A DNA stretch of 64,000 nucleotides from Saprospira grandis DSM 2844 (lineage in GTDB: Bacteria > Bacteroidota > Bacteroidia > Chitinophagales > Saprospiraceae): the NCBI RefSeq assembly GCF_000275825.1, contig NZ_JH719942.1, positions 2,941,669-3,005,668 on the forward strand. The letters run 5' to 3'. The position numbers were made by a program, and so were the translations under genes. The notes below the pieces were generated by a model. The model searched no databases. It was not told the DNA's origin and saw only the letters and a list, made by a program, of their open reading frames with translations. Below, one piece after another: positions 8,425 to 17,000 of this stretch. Position 1 is the stretch's first letter. Every line of letters begins with the position of its first letter.

Positions 8425-8724
8425 ATGCCAAAAAACAATTTCACCAAAAAGCAAAAGCTAGCCATCCTCGCTGAGCAGGACAGCGGCCTGAGCATAGCCG
8501 ATTTATGCAAAAAGTACCAAATAAGCTCATCCACTTTTTATAAATGGAAAAGAGCCAAAGAAGAAGAGACCGATGATAAAGAGCGCCTAATTAAGGAGCT
8601 AGAAGCCCAAAATGCTCGCCTGAAAAAGATGTATGCAGACCTAAGCAGCAATTATGAAATCTTAGAAGAGGGCTACGCCATGGCAAAAAAGTACTCCACC
8701 CAAAACGACAAGAAGAAGTCATAG
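8425..8724 (+). CDS. IS407-like transposase OrfA with programmed -1 frameshift site
   Basis: The 99-residue protein has a helix-turn-helix (KQKLAILAEQ then LSIADLCKKYQISSSTFYKW) and a zipper segment with ELEAQNARLKKMYADLSS, which is characteristic of the IS407-type OrfA. The heptamer A AAA AAG at 8685-8691 lies in the correct phase for a -1 shift (zero frame GCA AAA AAG). The -1 frame then stays open into OrfB without a stop. That is the normal way IS3-family elements make the OrfAB transposase. Confidence 0.85.
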   Translation: MPKNNFTKKQKLAILAEQDSGLSIADLCKKYQISSSTFYKWKRAKEEETDDKERLIKELEAQNARLKKMYADLSSNYEILEEGYAMAKKYSTQNDKKKS

Positions 8725-8999
8725 ACGAGCTGTCCAAAAAGTATAGCATACGTCAGATTTGTGCCGTTTTGGGGTTTCGCCGTCAAACATACTATAAACG
8801 AAGGTTAGGTCATCGACCAGAAGTAGTCGATGACGAAATTGCTAACCTATTACATGAGGTTGTAGCCGAATACCCAACTTGGGGCTTCTGGAAAGTTTTT
8901 CATTACCTCAGAAGTCAAGGTCTTCCCTTCAACCATAAAAAGGTCTACCGCATTTGGCGAAGAGAGGAGTTGAATCTAAGACTGCGACCGAAGTCTTAA
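8692..8999 (+). pseudogene. IS407-like transposase OrfB, N-terminal part only
   Basis: In the -1 frame relative to OrfA the sequence reads EEVIDELSKKYSIRQICAVL, GFRRQTYYKRR, then VVAEYPTWGFWKVFHYLRSQ and FNHKKVYRIWRREELNLRLR. It stops at 8997-8999 just after RPKS. This is the HTH_21-type region before the DDE core; the whole rve domain is missing. The last 25 or so residues overlap in homology with the start of the remnant at 291-921 but are not identical to it (SQGLPFNHKK against NQGVTFNHKK). They are therefore halves of two related copies, not one split copy. Confidence 0.85.
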
Positions 9000-9087
9000 A
9001 GGCAGCAGAATTTATCTCTTTTGCTAACTGGCCTGCACTCCCCACCCACCTAAAAAACAATTATAAACACTTAGAAGTACCTACTCT

Positions 9088-10260
9088 ATGGAAAAACAAA
9101 AAATAGAAAGCTTTTTAGAAACAGCTGAAAATATCGCTAAAGCCTACCTAGAGCAAAAAGCTCGACATGGACAAGTAGGATTTAATATTTTTCAGCTCAT
9201 ATCGAAGAATTACCATCAGGAGAATTTTCACTCAGATGTTATGGCGGCTTTGCTAGATCCTGCAAATTGGCAAGAATCAAGGCCTATTGCCTTATTAGAG
9301 TTTATACACTGCCTAAATCAGTTTGAGGATATTCAGATCGATCCAGAAAATTATCAAAAAGTAGAGGTCTTTCGAGAAAGTGGTCGAATTGATATCCTTA
9401 TTAAGGATAGCCACTCTAAACACGCAATTATTGTAGAAAATAAGATCAATGGGGCAGAGGATATGTATCAACAAATTCCTCGTTATCTGAAAACTGTAGA
9501 AAATTCTGATGGTACAGTAGATGCCGTGGTATACATTCCCCTGGCCGATACTAAACAACCTTCTTTTCATGGCTGGACAGAAGAGGAGAAACAAAGGATC
9601 CAATCTCTATTAGTTGTGCTGCCGGCTACGCATTATGAAGTACATAGTCTCATCCGTGATTGGCTAAACCCTGCAATTTTAGCGAGCACAGATTCAGACC
9701 TGCAGTTTACACTCAGACATTATAAAAAATTGATTCAAACCTTAAGTCAGGACAGTATGAATACCGTAGCTATGGAAGATTTTTATGATTTGTTGAAGAA
9801 GGGGGAGAACTGGAACACAGCCAACACGATAAAGGGCTTGTTGGAGCAGTTGGAGGAACATAGAGCCACCAGAATACGTGATTACATAGAGAGTATTGGA
9901 GGGAAAAAGTGTTTTGACAAGATTCATTTTTTTTATTGCAAAAGAGATAAAGTATGGTTCTCTAAACTGCAACATAGTAATTTTGATGGTAAAGAATACT
10001 GGATGGAGATTCTGTCGCGTAAAGATAGTACTACAATACGTTTTTCTCTTTGTGATCCTGAGTTTAAAGGAGAAGCTAACCCCATTGAGTTAATTTTTGA
10101 AAAAATTGGACTTCCTTCAGAAGATTTAAATATCACGGAGAAAACGGAGACAGGCTATAACTTAAGATATGACTTCCCTAATGAAGAAGAAAAGCTATAT
10201 AAAGATTTAGATACGATCTTGTCTAAAATGAATGCAACCTTTAAACCTGATACAAAATAA
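9088..10260 (+). CDS. PD-(D/E)XK nuclease superfamily protein
   Basis: The 390-residue protein resembles the PDDEXK_4 group (PF14281). The N-terminal helix carries ENFHSDVMAALLD. The core shows GRIDILI (D102), then 14 residues later AIIVENKIN (E117, K119), the D...ExK active site of PD-(D/E)XK enzymes. The Gln in QQIPRYLKTV fits the extra conserved position on the next helix. The C-terminal half is a helical and beta region of unknown role. It is a lone gene 88 bases after the truncated IS element and convergent with ssrA. No methylase is adjacent, so it is not an obvious restriction-modification pair. Relatives are scattered accessory genes often seen in defence islands. A DNA target is inferred, not shown. 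Confidence 0.82.
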   Translation: MEKQKIESFLETAENIAKAYLEQKARHGQVGFNIFQLISKNYHQENFHSDVMAALLDPANWQESRPIALLEFIHCLNQFEDIQIDPENYQKVEVFRESGRIDILIKDSHSKHAIIVENKINGAEDMYQQIPRYLKTVENSDGTVDAVVYIPLADTKQPSFHGWTEEEKQRIQSLLVVLPATHYEVHSLIRDWLNPAILASTDSDLQFTLRHYKKLIQTLSQDSMNTVAMEDFYDLLKKGENWNTANTIKGLLEQLEEHRATRIRDYIESIGGKKCFDKIHFFYCKRDKVWFSKLQHSNFDGKEYWMEILSRKDSTTIRFSLCDPEFKGEANPIELIFEKIGLPSEDLNITEKTETGYNLRYDFPNEEEKLYKDLDTILSKMNATFKPDTK

Positions 10261-10268
10261 TCCCACCA

Positions 10269-10300
10269 CAAAAAAAAGCCAAACCCCTAAAGGTTTGGCT
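10269..10300 (-). terminator. Intrinsic terminator of ssrA, also serving the convergent nuclease gene
   Basis: The stem AGCCAAACC/GGTTTGGCT (10277-10285 with 10292-10300) has a 6-base loop. On the minus strand it is followed by eight T residues (10276 down to 10269), ending tmRNA transcription. On the plus strand a T-rich tail follows, so it may work in both directions. Confidence 0.88.
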
Positions 10301-10315
10301 TTCTCTTTTCATCTG

Positions 10316-10700
10316 TGGAGCTGGAGGGATTCGAACCCTCGTCCAGTCAATGCGCTAATAAGCTTTCTACATGCTTAGCAATAAATCTAAATCTTAAAGT
10401 GCGAGAAGTTTTATCGCAGACGAACGCACTTCCAGTTCTCAAAAGTTTAACCACGCCGGTGAAAACAAGCCTTTGCAGCGATCCTAAGGGGTTTTGTTAA
10501 TGCGACTAGCTGTGTATTAGGCCTCAAGCTAGTGGCGAATTGACTGTTATTAGTTCCTTAAAAAGGGCTAATTAGGCAGCCAAAGCATAGTTAGTGTTGC
10601 CACTTAAAATTGTTATGCACCAGTTTTAACGAGTGTGAGTACACCTGACTCGGCATGCTTACTTACCAACCGTCCAATGCTGTCGATTCCAGTCAGCCCC
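10316..10700 (-). ncRNA. ssrA: tmRNA (transfer-messenger RNA)
   Basis: On the minus strand the RNA begins GGGGCTGACTGGAATCGACA at 10700. It ends with the T-arm GGTTCGAATCC and CAGCTCC plus the discriminator A at 10316. The ends pair as a 7-bp acceptor stem (GGGGCTG with CAGCTCC, one G-U). The tag frame at 10572-10601 reads Gly-Asn-Thr-Asn-Tyr-Ala-Leu-Ala-Ala-stop. The genome has CA, not CCA, after the discriminator, so the 3' CCA must be added by nucleotidyltransferase. This is the standard one-piece tmRNA of about 385 nt that rescues stalled ribosomes with SmpB. A strong hairpin terminator follows. Confidence 0.96.
10572..10601 (-). other. tmRNA proteolysis-tag reading frame
   Basis: Nine codons and a TAA give GNTNYALAA. 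The C-terminal ALAA is the degradation signal recognised by ClpXP-type proteases. The resume codon is GGC (10599-10601). The alanine charged on the tmRNA precedes it. Confidence 0.9.
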
Positions 10701-10736
10701 AGTGGTAATTGTTTCCCCCTCCTTTAGAGCGGGCGA

Positions 10737-10744
10737 CAAATATA
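10737..10744 (-). promoter_or_regulatory. Candidate -7 element of the ssrA promoter
   Basis: On the minus strand the sequence TATATTTG matches the Bacteroidota -7 consensus TAnnTTTG. It lies 36 bases upstream of the mature tmRNA 5' end, which would leave a short leader for RNase P to remove. No convincing TTG at the right -33 distance was found, so only the -7 part is supported. Confidence 0.5.
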
Positions 10745-10914
10745 GAACTTTTACAAGAAAGAAAAAGTTTCCTAGCCCCTCATTTTTATTTTCTTCGGCT
10801 TTCTCTACCAAACTATCCATAAGAAGATGGACCGTCTTTTCCTTTTATGCATCCACTTAATTATCTTAAGGACCGAAAAGTTCTCTAAACCACCAAAAAA
10901 TTTAAAATATAGCT

Positions 10915-12126
10915 ATGAAAATAGGAATTATACGTGAAGGTAAGGTCCCCGCAGATTCTAGAGTGCCCCTCAGCCCCCAACAATGTAAGGAGCTGCTCGC
11001 CAAGTTTCCCCAACTCGATATCTTGGTCCAACCTTCTCCCAACCGCTGCTTTAAGGATGAAGAATATGAAGCCGCCGGCCTCCAACTCCAAGAAGATCTC
11101 AGCGATAGAGAGTTGCTCCTCGGCGTGAAGGAAGTGCCCATCAGTCAATTGATTCCCAATAAAAAGTATTGCTTTTTCTCGCATACCATCAAGGAGCAAT
11201 CCTATAACCGCAAACTCCTGCAAGCAATTATTGAAAAAAATATTCAATTGCTTGATTATGAGGTCCTAACTGACGAAAATGGCAAGCGCGTGATCGCTTT
11301 TGGCCGCTTCGCCGGAATCGCCGGCGCTCATAATGGCCTGATGACTTATGGCAATCGGACCAAAGCTTATGATTTGCCCCAAATGATCAAGTTTAAGGAT
11401 ATGGCCGAGGCTACCGCCTATTATAAAACAGTAAATTGGCCCAGCATGAAGGTTGTCCTTACTGGTGCTGGCCGTGTGGCTAATGGCGCCGCTGAGGTGC
11501 TCGAAAATGCTGGTTTCCAACGCCTAAGCCCCCAAGATTTTCTGAATAATGCAAGTGAAGGCCCCGTTTTTACTCAGCTCTGCTGTAAGGATTATGTGGC
11601 CCCCAAAGCCGAAGGCGCAAACTACGACCAAAACGAGTTTTTTGCCCATCCCGAACGCTATACCTCCATTTTTGAACCCTATACAAAGGTCGCCGACCTG
11701 ATGATTAACGGCATTTATTGGGATAATCGCGCCCCCCAGTTTTTTACCGCCGAGCAGATGAAATCCAAGGACTTTAAGATCCAAGTGATCGCCGATGTGA
11801 CCTGCGATATCGCCCCCGCTGCCTCGATTCCCTCTACGCTTTTTGCAAGCACGATCGCCGAACCCGTTTTTGGCTACGATCCCCAACAGGCCAAGGCGGT
11901 GGCACCCTATGCCCCCCAAACCATCGATATGATGACCATCGATAATCTGCCCAATGAACTGCCCCGAGACGCCTCTTTGTCTTTTGGCGAGCAGTTTATC
12001 GCCTCGGTTTTGCCCGAGCTCCTCGGCCTAAAGGATAGCAAAATGATCGAGCGGGCTAGCGTGACCCTAAATGGCGAATTAGGCCCTCATTTCCAGTATT
12101 TAACTAACTACCTAAACGCTGAATAA
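10915..12126 (+). CDS. Alanine dehydrogenase/saccharopine dehydrogenase (AlaDh/PNT) family oxidoreductase
   Basis: The N-terminus KIGIIREGKVPADSRVPLSP is the signature start of the AlaDh/PNT N-terminal domain. The NAD-binding half carries a Rossmann-like VVLTGAGRVANGAAEVL motif (about residues 179-195). The 403-residue length and the C-terminal GEQFIASVLPELLGL segment fit the Bacteroidota lysine-forming saccharopine dehydrogenase-like subgroup better than classical alanine dehydrogenase (about 370 residues). The expected reaction is NAD(P)-dependent oxidative deamination or its reverse; the substrate cannot be fixed from sequence. The gene is cytosolic. Its stop overlaps the start of the methyltransferase-like gene by one base (TAATG), so the two are co-translated. 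Confidence 0.8.
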   Translation: MKIGIIREGKVPADSRVPLSPQQCKELLAKFPQLDILVQPSPNRCFKDEEYEAAGLQLQEDLSDRELLLGVKEVPISQLIPNKKYCFFSHTIKEQSYNRKLLQAIIEKNIQLLDYEVLTDENGKRVIAFGRFAGIAGAHNGLMTYGNRTKAYDLPQMIKFKDMAEATAYYKTVNWPSMKVVLTGAGRVANGAAEVLENAGFQRLSPQDFLNNASEGPVFTQLCCKDYVAPKAEGANYDQNEFFAHPERYTSIFEPYTKVADLMINGIYWDNRAPQFFTAEQMKSKDFKIQVIADVTCDIAPAASIPSTLFASTIAEPVFGYDPQQAKAVAPYAPQTIDMMTIDNLPNELPRDASLSFGEQFIASVLPELLGLKDSKMIERASVTLNGELGPHFQYLTNYLNAE

Positions 12127-12809
12127 TGGTTGCTGAAGTATTAAAAATTGAAACGCCCAAGGAGGACTCACACATCAGTAGCCTGCTGCTCAAAACCTAT
12201 ATGGTGCACCCCCTTTGCGAACGCCTAAAACGAGCCGAAGCAAAGTCGGCCCTAGAGCTGGGCTGCCGATTCCCACTGAGTTTCTTCCCCCTTTTTCATC
12301 GCTTTGACTTTACAGAGTTTCATGGGGTAGACCAAGACACAAAAGAGCAGGCAATGAGCAAATTCTTGGCCCAAAATAAACGCCTGCAAGCCGCTGATCC
12401 CCAAAATTTCTACGAAATTTATCGCTCGGTTTTCAAAAAGTTTGGCGCAGATAGCCAACCCCTTTTGCAAGACCAACAAGCCTTTGAAGCGCTTTTTGAA
12501 CCCAACCTAAATTGGGAAACCGATGTCTTCGATTATATGAAGGCCCTACCCGCCGATAAAAAGTTCGACTTTATCTCGATGATTAACCTCCTCCACCTCT
12601 TGCCCAATGTGGACAAAATGTGGGAGCTGATCAACCTTGCCTTAGACCATCTCGCCCCCGATGGCGTTCTCTATTTTCGGGTCTTTAAGAGCAAAAATTA
12701 TAACATCCGAGAGTTTTTGGACCAGGTCCAAGAGCGCCTCGATAAGGGCAGCCTGCTCTTTTATCAACCCAAAGAAGGCCTGCAATATTTTAAATTACTC
12801 TATTATTAG
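12126..12809 (+). CDS. SAM-dependent methyltransferase-like protein
   Basis: The 227-residue protein has a class I methyltransferase-like layout. A motif I-like strand and turn is ALELGCRFPLSFF (about residues 42-54), FDFISMINLLHLLPN (about 148-162) corresponds to motif IV, and APDGVLYFRVF (about 180-190) to the strand after motif V. The Gly-rich loop is poor (ELGCRFP), so SAM binding is uncertain. It starts within the stop codon of the dehydrogenase, suggesting a shared function, perhaps acting on the same metabolite. The substrate is unknown. It is followed by a clear terminator. Confidence 0.6.
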   Translation: MVAEVLKIETPKEDSHISSLLLKTYMVHPLCERLKRAEAKSALELGCRFPLSFFPLFHRFDFTEFHGVDQDTKEQAMSKFLAQNKRLQAADPQNFYEIYRSVFKKFGADSQPLLQDQQAFEALFEPNLNWETDVFDYMKALPADKKFDFISMINLLHLLPNVDKMWELINLALDHLAPDGVLYFRVFKSKNYNIREFLDQVQERLDKGSLLFYQPKEGLQYFKLLYY

Positions 12810-12831
12810 CGCCATATTTTAAGCCCCATTT

Positions 12832-12864
12832 AGCCAGTAGAATGACGTTCTGCTGGCTTTTTTT
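12832..12864 (+). terminator. Intrinsic terminator after the dehydrogenase/methyltransferase pair
   Basis: AGCCAGTAGAA and TTCTGCTGGCT form an 11-bp stem with one G-T pair, followed by seven T residues. Confidence 0.88.
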
Positions 12865-12880
12865 ATGTCCTGAAGGGTTG

Positions 12881-13005
12881 TTTTTGGGGCCTCCTGCAGC
12901 AAAGCTGCAGGCGCTACGTTTCGGGGCTCGCAGGTCTGCTCGGCCCTGCGGCGCTTGCAGCGCCTTGGTCTGCCGCTTCGCGGCCCCCCTGCACATCGCT
13001 AGGCC
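12881..13005 (+). repeat. Dispersed structured repeat, copy 1 (type I)
   Basis: It starts at a T-run followed by GGGGCCTCC and ends ATCGCTAGGCC. Three internal inverted repeats are visible: TGCAGC/GCTGCA, GGCGC/GCGCC, and a short CGC-TT-GCG. The outer GGCCT and AGGCC can pair. The conserved core blocks are GGGGCTCGCAGG and CTGCTCGGCCCTGC. It is non-coding, although it creates spurious open frames on both strands. A CCTGCGGGCA/GGGCCTTCGGCCC hairpin pair lies just downstream. Confidence 0.85.
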
Positions 13006-13156
13006 AAGGACGAAAACTGCCCTGCGGGCAGCCAAAAAGGGCCTTCGGCCCTCCTCTTATTATATCAATTAGTTTTAGTTAAGAGCTCGCTACAATAGGG
13101 GAGGAGTTCTATACTCCTGTTTTGGGGGCCTTTAGCCCAAAATAGGGTTATCTGTA

Positions 13157-13452
13157 CCCATCAGGATAGCTCTTTGTACCCCTCGAGACGGGTCTCTGCA
13201 CCCCTCGAGACGGGTCTCTGCACCCCTCGAGATGGGTCTCTGTACCCCTTGAGATGGGTCTCTGTACCCCTCGAGACGGGTCTCTGTACCCCTCGAGACG
13301 GGTCTCTGTACCCCTCGAGATGGGTCTCTGCACCCCTCGAGATGGGTCTCTGTACCCCTCGAGATGGGTCTCTGTACCCCTCGAGATGGGTCTCTGTACC
13401 CCTCGAGATGGGTCTTTGCACCCCTCGAGACGGGTCTCTGTACCCCTCGAGG
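13157..13452 (+). repeat. 22-bp minisatellite, 13 clear units
   Basis: CCCCTCGAG begins at 13179 and recurs every 22 bases up to 13443, giving 13 units with a degenerate one before them. Each unit holds GAGAYGGGTCTC, an inverted repeat, and the CTCGAG palindrome. Two positions alternate C/T between units (GAGAC or GAGAT, TGTACC or TGCACC). The array is open in several frames on both strands because 22 is not a multiple of 3 and stops are absent. There is no sign it is a gene. It lies 600 bases upstream of the giant surface-protein gene. Confidence 0.95.
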
Positions 13453-13523
13453 GGACTGTTCAGTATTTTATGTATCAGAATAAAACTTGGGCCTTTAGCT
13501 TGTTGGGATTTGGCCAATAGTCG

Positions 13524-13543
13524 CCTAGGGGCTTGTCCCTAGG
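13524..13543 (+). repeat. CCTAGGG hairpin repeat, copy 1
   Basis: CCTAGGG and CCCTAGG flank a GCTTGT loop. The same hairpin recurs at 30935-30954, where the following bases (CAGCAAAA, then a G-run and ACACA) are also shared, and in inverse orientation at 30795-30814. Confidence 0.75.
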
Positions 13544-13661
13544 CAGCAAAATGGGAAACACAAAATATTAAATAGTCTCTACAGATAAAAGGCCCAAGGA
13601 TTACGTTCTATATAAAACCTTAAGCGGCCAAGGACAGCGGTTTGGCTTTAGTAGAGCAGAT

Positions 13662-13800
13662 GAGCGGCCCAGCGCTGCGCAGCCGTGGCCGCAGGCCAGA
13701 CCCAGGAGCAAAGCGACGCAGGGCCGAGCAGACCTGCGAGCGGCGAAGCATAGCGGCGGCCAGCTAGGCTTTGCCTAGCTGGCCGCGGGCCCCAAAAAAA
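13662..13800 (-). repeat. Dispersed structured repeat, copy 2 (type III)
   Basis: Read on the minus strand it starts with a T-run and GGGGCCCGCGGCC, carries a long CCAGCTAGGC/GCCTAGCTGG hairpin and the core GCTCGCAGGTCTGCTCGGCC. It ends in GCTGGGCCGC, so the closing pair is GGCCC/GGGCC. It lies between the minisatellite and the giant gene. Confidence 0.85.
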
Positions 13801-14053
13801 ATAAATAAAAAGAGAAAAGCCCTTGGGGCAAGGGGAAAACAAGGAGAAAATGAAAAAACCGCAAAAAATTGGGCAAAAAATGCGGAGAGCTTAACAATAT
13901 ATTTTAAGTTTTTGCCTTAAAATAATTAACAATTGCTAAAAAAAGCTAAACAAGCCTTCGCTTAGGGAGTAGAAGTCCCTAACTTGGAAGGCCTTTTCCT
14001 GTTTAGTGGAATTTGACCAAAGGCAAGCATTACACACTGTAAATGATCGCAAA

Positions 14054-17000
14054 ATGAAGCAGTTTTTTACTAGAATTGGGGGGCTGCTGCTCCTCTTATT
14101 TCTGATAAGCTTTAGCGGCTTATCGCCATTAAAAGCCACGCACTTTATGGGCTTTGACCTCACTTATAGTTGTGTGGGGCCCAATCAGTACCAGGTGACC
14201 TTAAAAGCCTATCGGGATTGCGATGGGGCCTCTTTGGGGTCTAGTTTTAACATCAACTACCAATCGGCTAGTTGTGGAATTAGTGGGAGCTTGAGTCTGA
14301 ATCGTTTATCGGTGACGGACATTACGCCCCTTTGTCCCTCTGCAACTAGTGTTTGTAGTGGAGGGTCTACCTTGGGGGTAGAGGCCCATGTTTATCAAGG
14401 GACCTTGAACCTGCCCACGGCCTGTAATGATTGGGTGTTGTCTAGCTCTTCTTGTTGTCGTAACAATGCGATTACGAACTTGAGTGGGCCGGGCAGCAAC
14501 TCGATTTATGTAGAAACGAGCTTGGACAATACGATTAGTCCTTGCAATAGCTCGCCGGTATTTGCTAGTGATCCTACGCCCTTTAGTTGTACGGGGCAGC
14601 AGGTCACTTTTCAGCAATTGGCCAATGATGTAGACAACGATTCTTTGGTCTACTCTTTAACAGAATGCCAAACGGCAGCTGGAGTAAATGTAACCTATGC
14701 TGGGGGCTTTAGTGGGCCCTCTCCATTGGATGTGCCCATTAGCTTAGACCCTACAACGGGAGAAATTAGCTTTACGGCCAATAATCCTCAGATTGCGGTA
14801 ATTTGTGTTTTGGTAGAAGAATACCGAAATGGCGTAAAAGTGGGCGAGATTGTTCGGGATATGCAGTTTGTTATTCAGAACTGTAGCAACCAATTGCCTA
14901 CTGTATCGGGCCTGAATGGAAGCACCACAGTTTTTGATACATTACTTTGTGCCAATAGCCCCCTTTGTTTTGACATTTTGGGCGATGATGCCAACCTAGG
15001 CGATAATATTACGATGACTGTGACCAATGCCATTCCGGGTGCTAGCTTCACGCAGCAGATGGTTAATGGCGAACTGGTTGGGACCTTTTGTTGGACCCCT
15101 ACAGATGCCGATGTAGGTAGTCATACTTTTGCGCTCTTGATTGAGGACGATGCTTGTCCGTTACCTGGTCAAAATAGTAAGGCTTATACTATTAACATTT
15201 TGCCCAACCCCAACGACCCCGTCAATGCTGGGCCAGATGTACAGCTTTGTTTAGGTGATACGGCCACCTTAAATGCCAGCACAACAGCTAGCAATGTCGA
15301 TTACTTTGAGTGGACGCCCAACTTTAGCTTGGGCACGCCCAATCAGGCCAGTACAACGGCCTTTCCAACAACGAATACTAATTATACGGTCACCTTGCAC
15401 TACACCGATGGTTGTAGCTCTTCGGACCAATTGCAGCTAGATGTTTTGGAAGCGCCACAGGCGGCCATCACGCCGGCTTATGCTTCGGTTTGTTCGGGAG
15501 CTAGTTTCTTGCTCACGGGCGTATCGGATGTTGCGGGTTCTACCTTTGAGTGGTTCGATCCTAGCATGGCCTCTTTAGGACAGGGCAATGTTTCGGGTAC
15601 TGCCTCTACAATTTCGGTGAGTGTACCTACTGCTGCGGGTATTTATGAATATACATTAGCGGTAACCAACTCTGCAACGGGTTGTGTGCGAATGGCAACG
15701 GCAGAGCTAGAAGTGGGAACTCCACCAGCCATTGCCAACTGTGTCAATATATATGTATCGCCTACCGGTACGGCAGCTGCTGCGGGAACGCAGGCCGATC
15801 CTACCTCTTTAGAAGAAGCTTTGAGTCGGGCCGCTTGTAATAATAGTGTTCTTAAACTAGCTATTGGTACCTATAATATGGATGATCCTCTTTTCTTGAG
15901 CAGTTTTATGACTGTAGAGGGTGGATTTGATCCGGCCAATGCTTGGGAGAAAACATCTTTGGCAGGAGCTACTACTATTAACAGAACTACCGCTAACCCA
16001 GAAGGGCCAGCGGGATCTCAGCGTTTGGTGACCTTTTATGCAAATAGCAATACGGGCTTCCGTCTGCAAGACTTGACCATCACCACAGATGATGCGAACC
16101 AGTCAGGGATGTCTACTTATGGCGTTCACCTTACCTCTTGTTCTGATTATGACATTGTTCGGACACAGATTCGGGCAGGTAATGCTGGTGATGGCGCTGA
16201 TGGAGCCGATGGAGCCGATGGAGTCAATGGCGGCAATGGTGGCAATGGAGTCACTGGAGATGATGATGGTTGCGTGCAGCACAATGGTGGAGCGGCTGGT
16301 TCTTCTGCTTGTTGTCTGGGTGGACAAGGTGGAGGAAACGGTCAGGCTGACTGTGGAAGCCGCGATGGCCAAAACGGTGCTCCTGGTGGTTGCGGAGCAG
16401 CTGCTGGTGGAGCTGGAAAAAACAACCAATGTGATTTTTCTGGTTGTAGTAATGATAGTGATGGCAGCTGTTCTGGAAAAGAAATGGATGGCTGTGATGG
16501 CGCCAATGGGGTAAATGGTGTAGCGGGAACCAATGGTGTAAATGGTAGTTTGGGAAGTCACGCAGCTGGTTTCTTTGCTACTGGCGCATCTGGGACTAGC
16601 GGTACTGCGGGTACAAATGGTACTGGCGGTGGCGGTGGTGGCGGTGGCGCTGCCGAAGAAGGTTCTTTTTGTAATAATGGATCGGGTTCGTCTGGTGCTG
16701 GTGGCGGCGGCGGTGGCTGCGGCGGAGAAGCTGGTGTCGGTGGAACCTCTGGAGGGGCCTCTTTTGGTCTTTACCTCTATTTGAATGGAGCCAATGGTCG
16801 CTTGAATCAAAGTAATGTTTTGGCTGGCTCTGCTGGTGCTGCTGGTTTGGGCGGTGATGGTGGTGCAGCTGGAACAGGAGGAACTGGCGGTACAGGTGGT
16901 GCAACTGCTTGTAGCATTGGTGGTGGCGGAGACGGCGGAGACGGCGGAAGCGGTGGTCTTGGTGGTGATGGTGGTGATGGCTTCCCTGGAGAAGCTGCAG

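Noticed and set aside
10315-10500. A 61-residue plus-strand ORF at the tmRNA
   Set aside because: It is antisense to ssrA, whose acceptor, T-arm, tag and terminator are all visible.
12790-13072. Open frames on both strands across the GC-rich repeat, giving Pro/Arg/Ala-rich peptides
   Set aside because: The same peptides (SGLRPP, GLAFGHP and similar) appear at every copy of the repeat. They come from its composition and have no start sites of their own.
13179-13451. Minisatellite as a CRISPR array
   Set aside because: The units abut at 22 bases with no unique spacers, and no cas gene is in the window.
13148-13542. Repetitive proteins on both strands over the minisatellite
   Set aside because: A 22-bp unit without stops gives open frames everywhere. 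There is no signal peptide, no ribosome site and no neighbouring gene logic.
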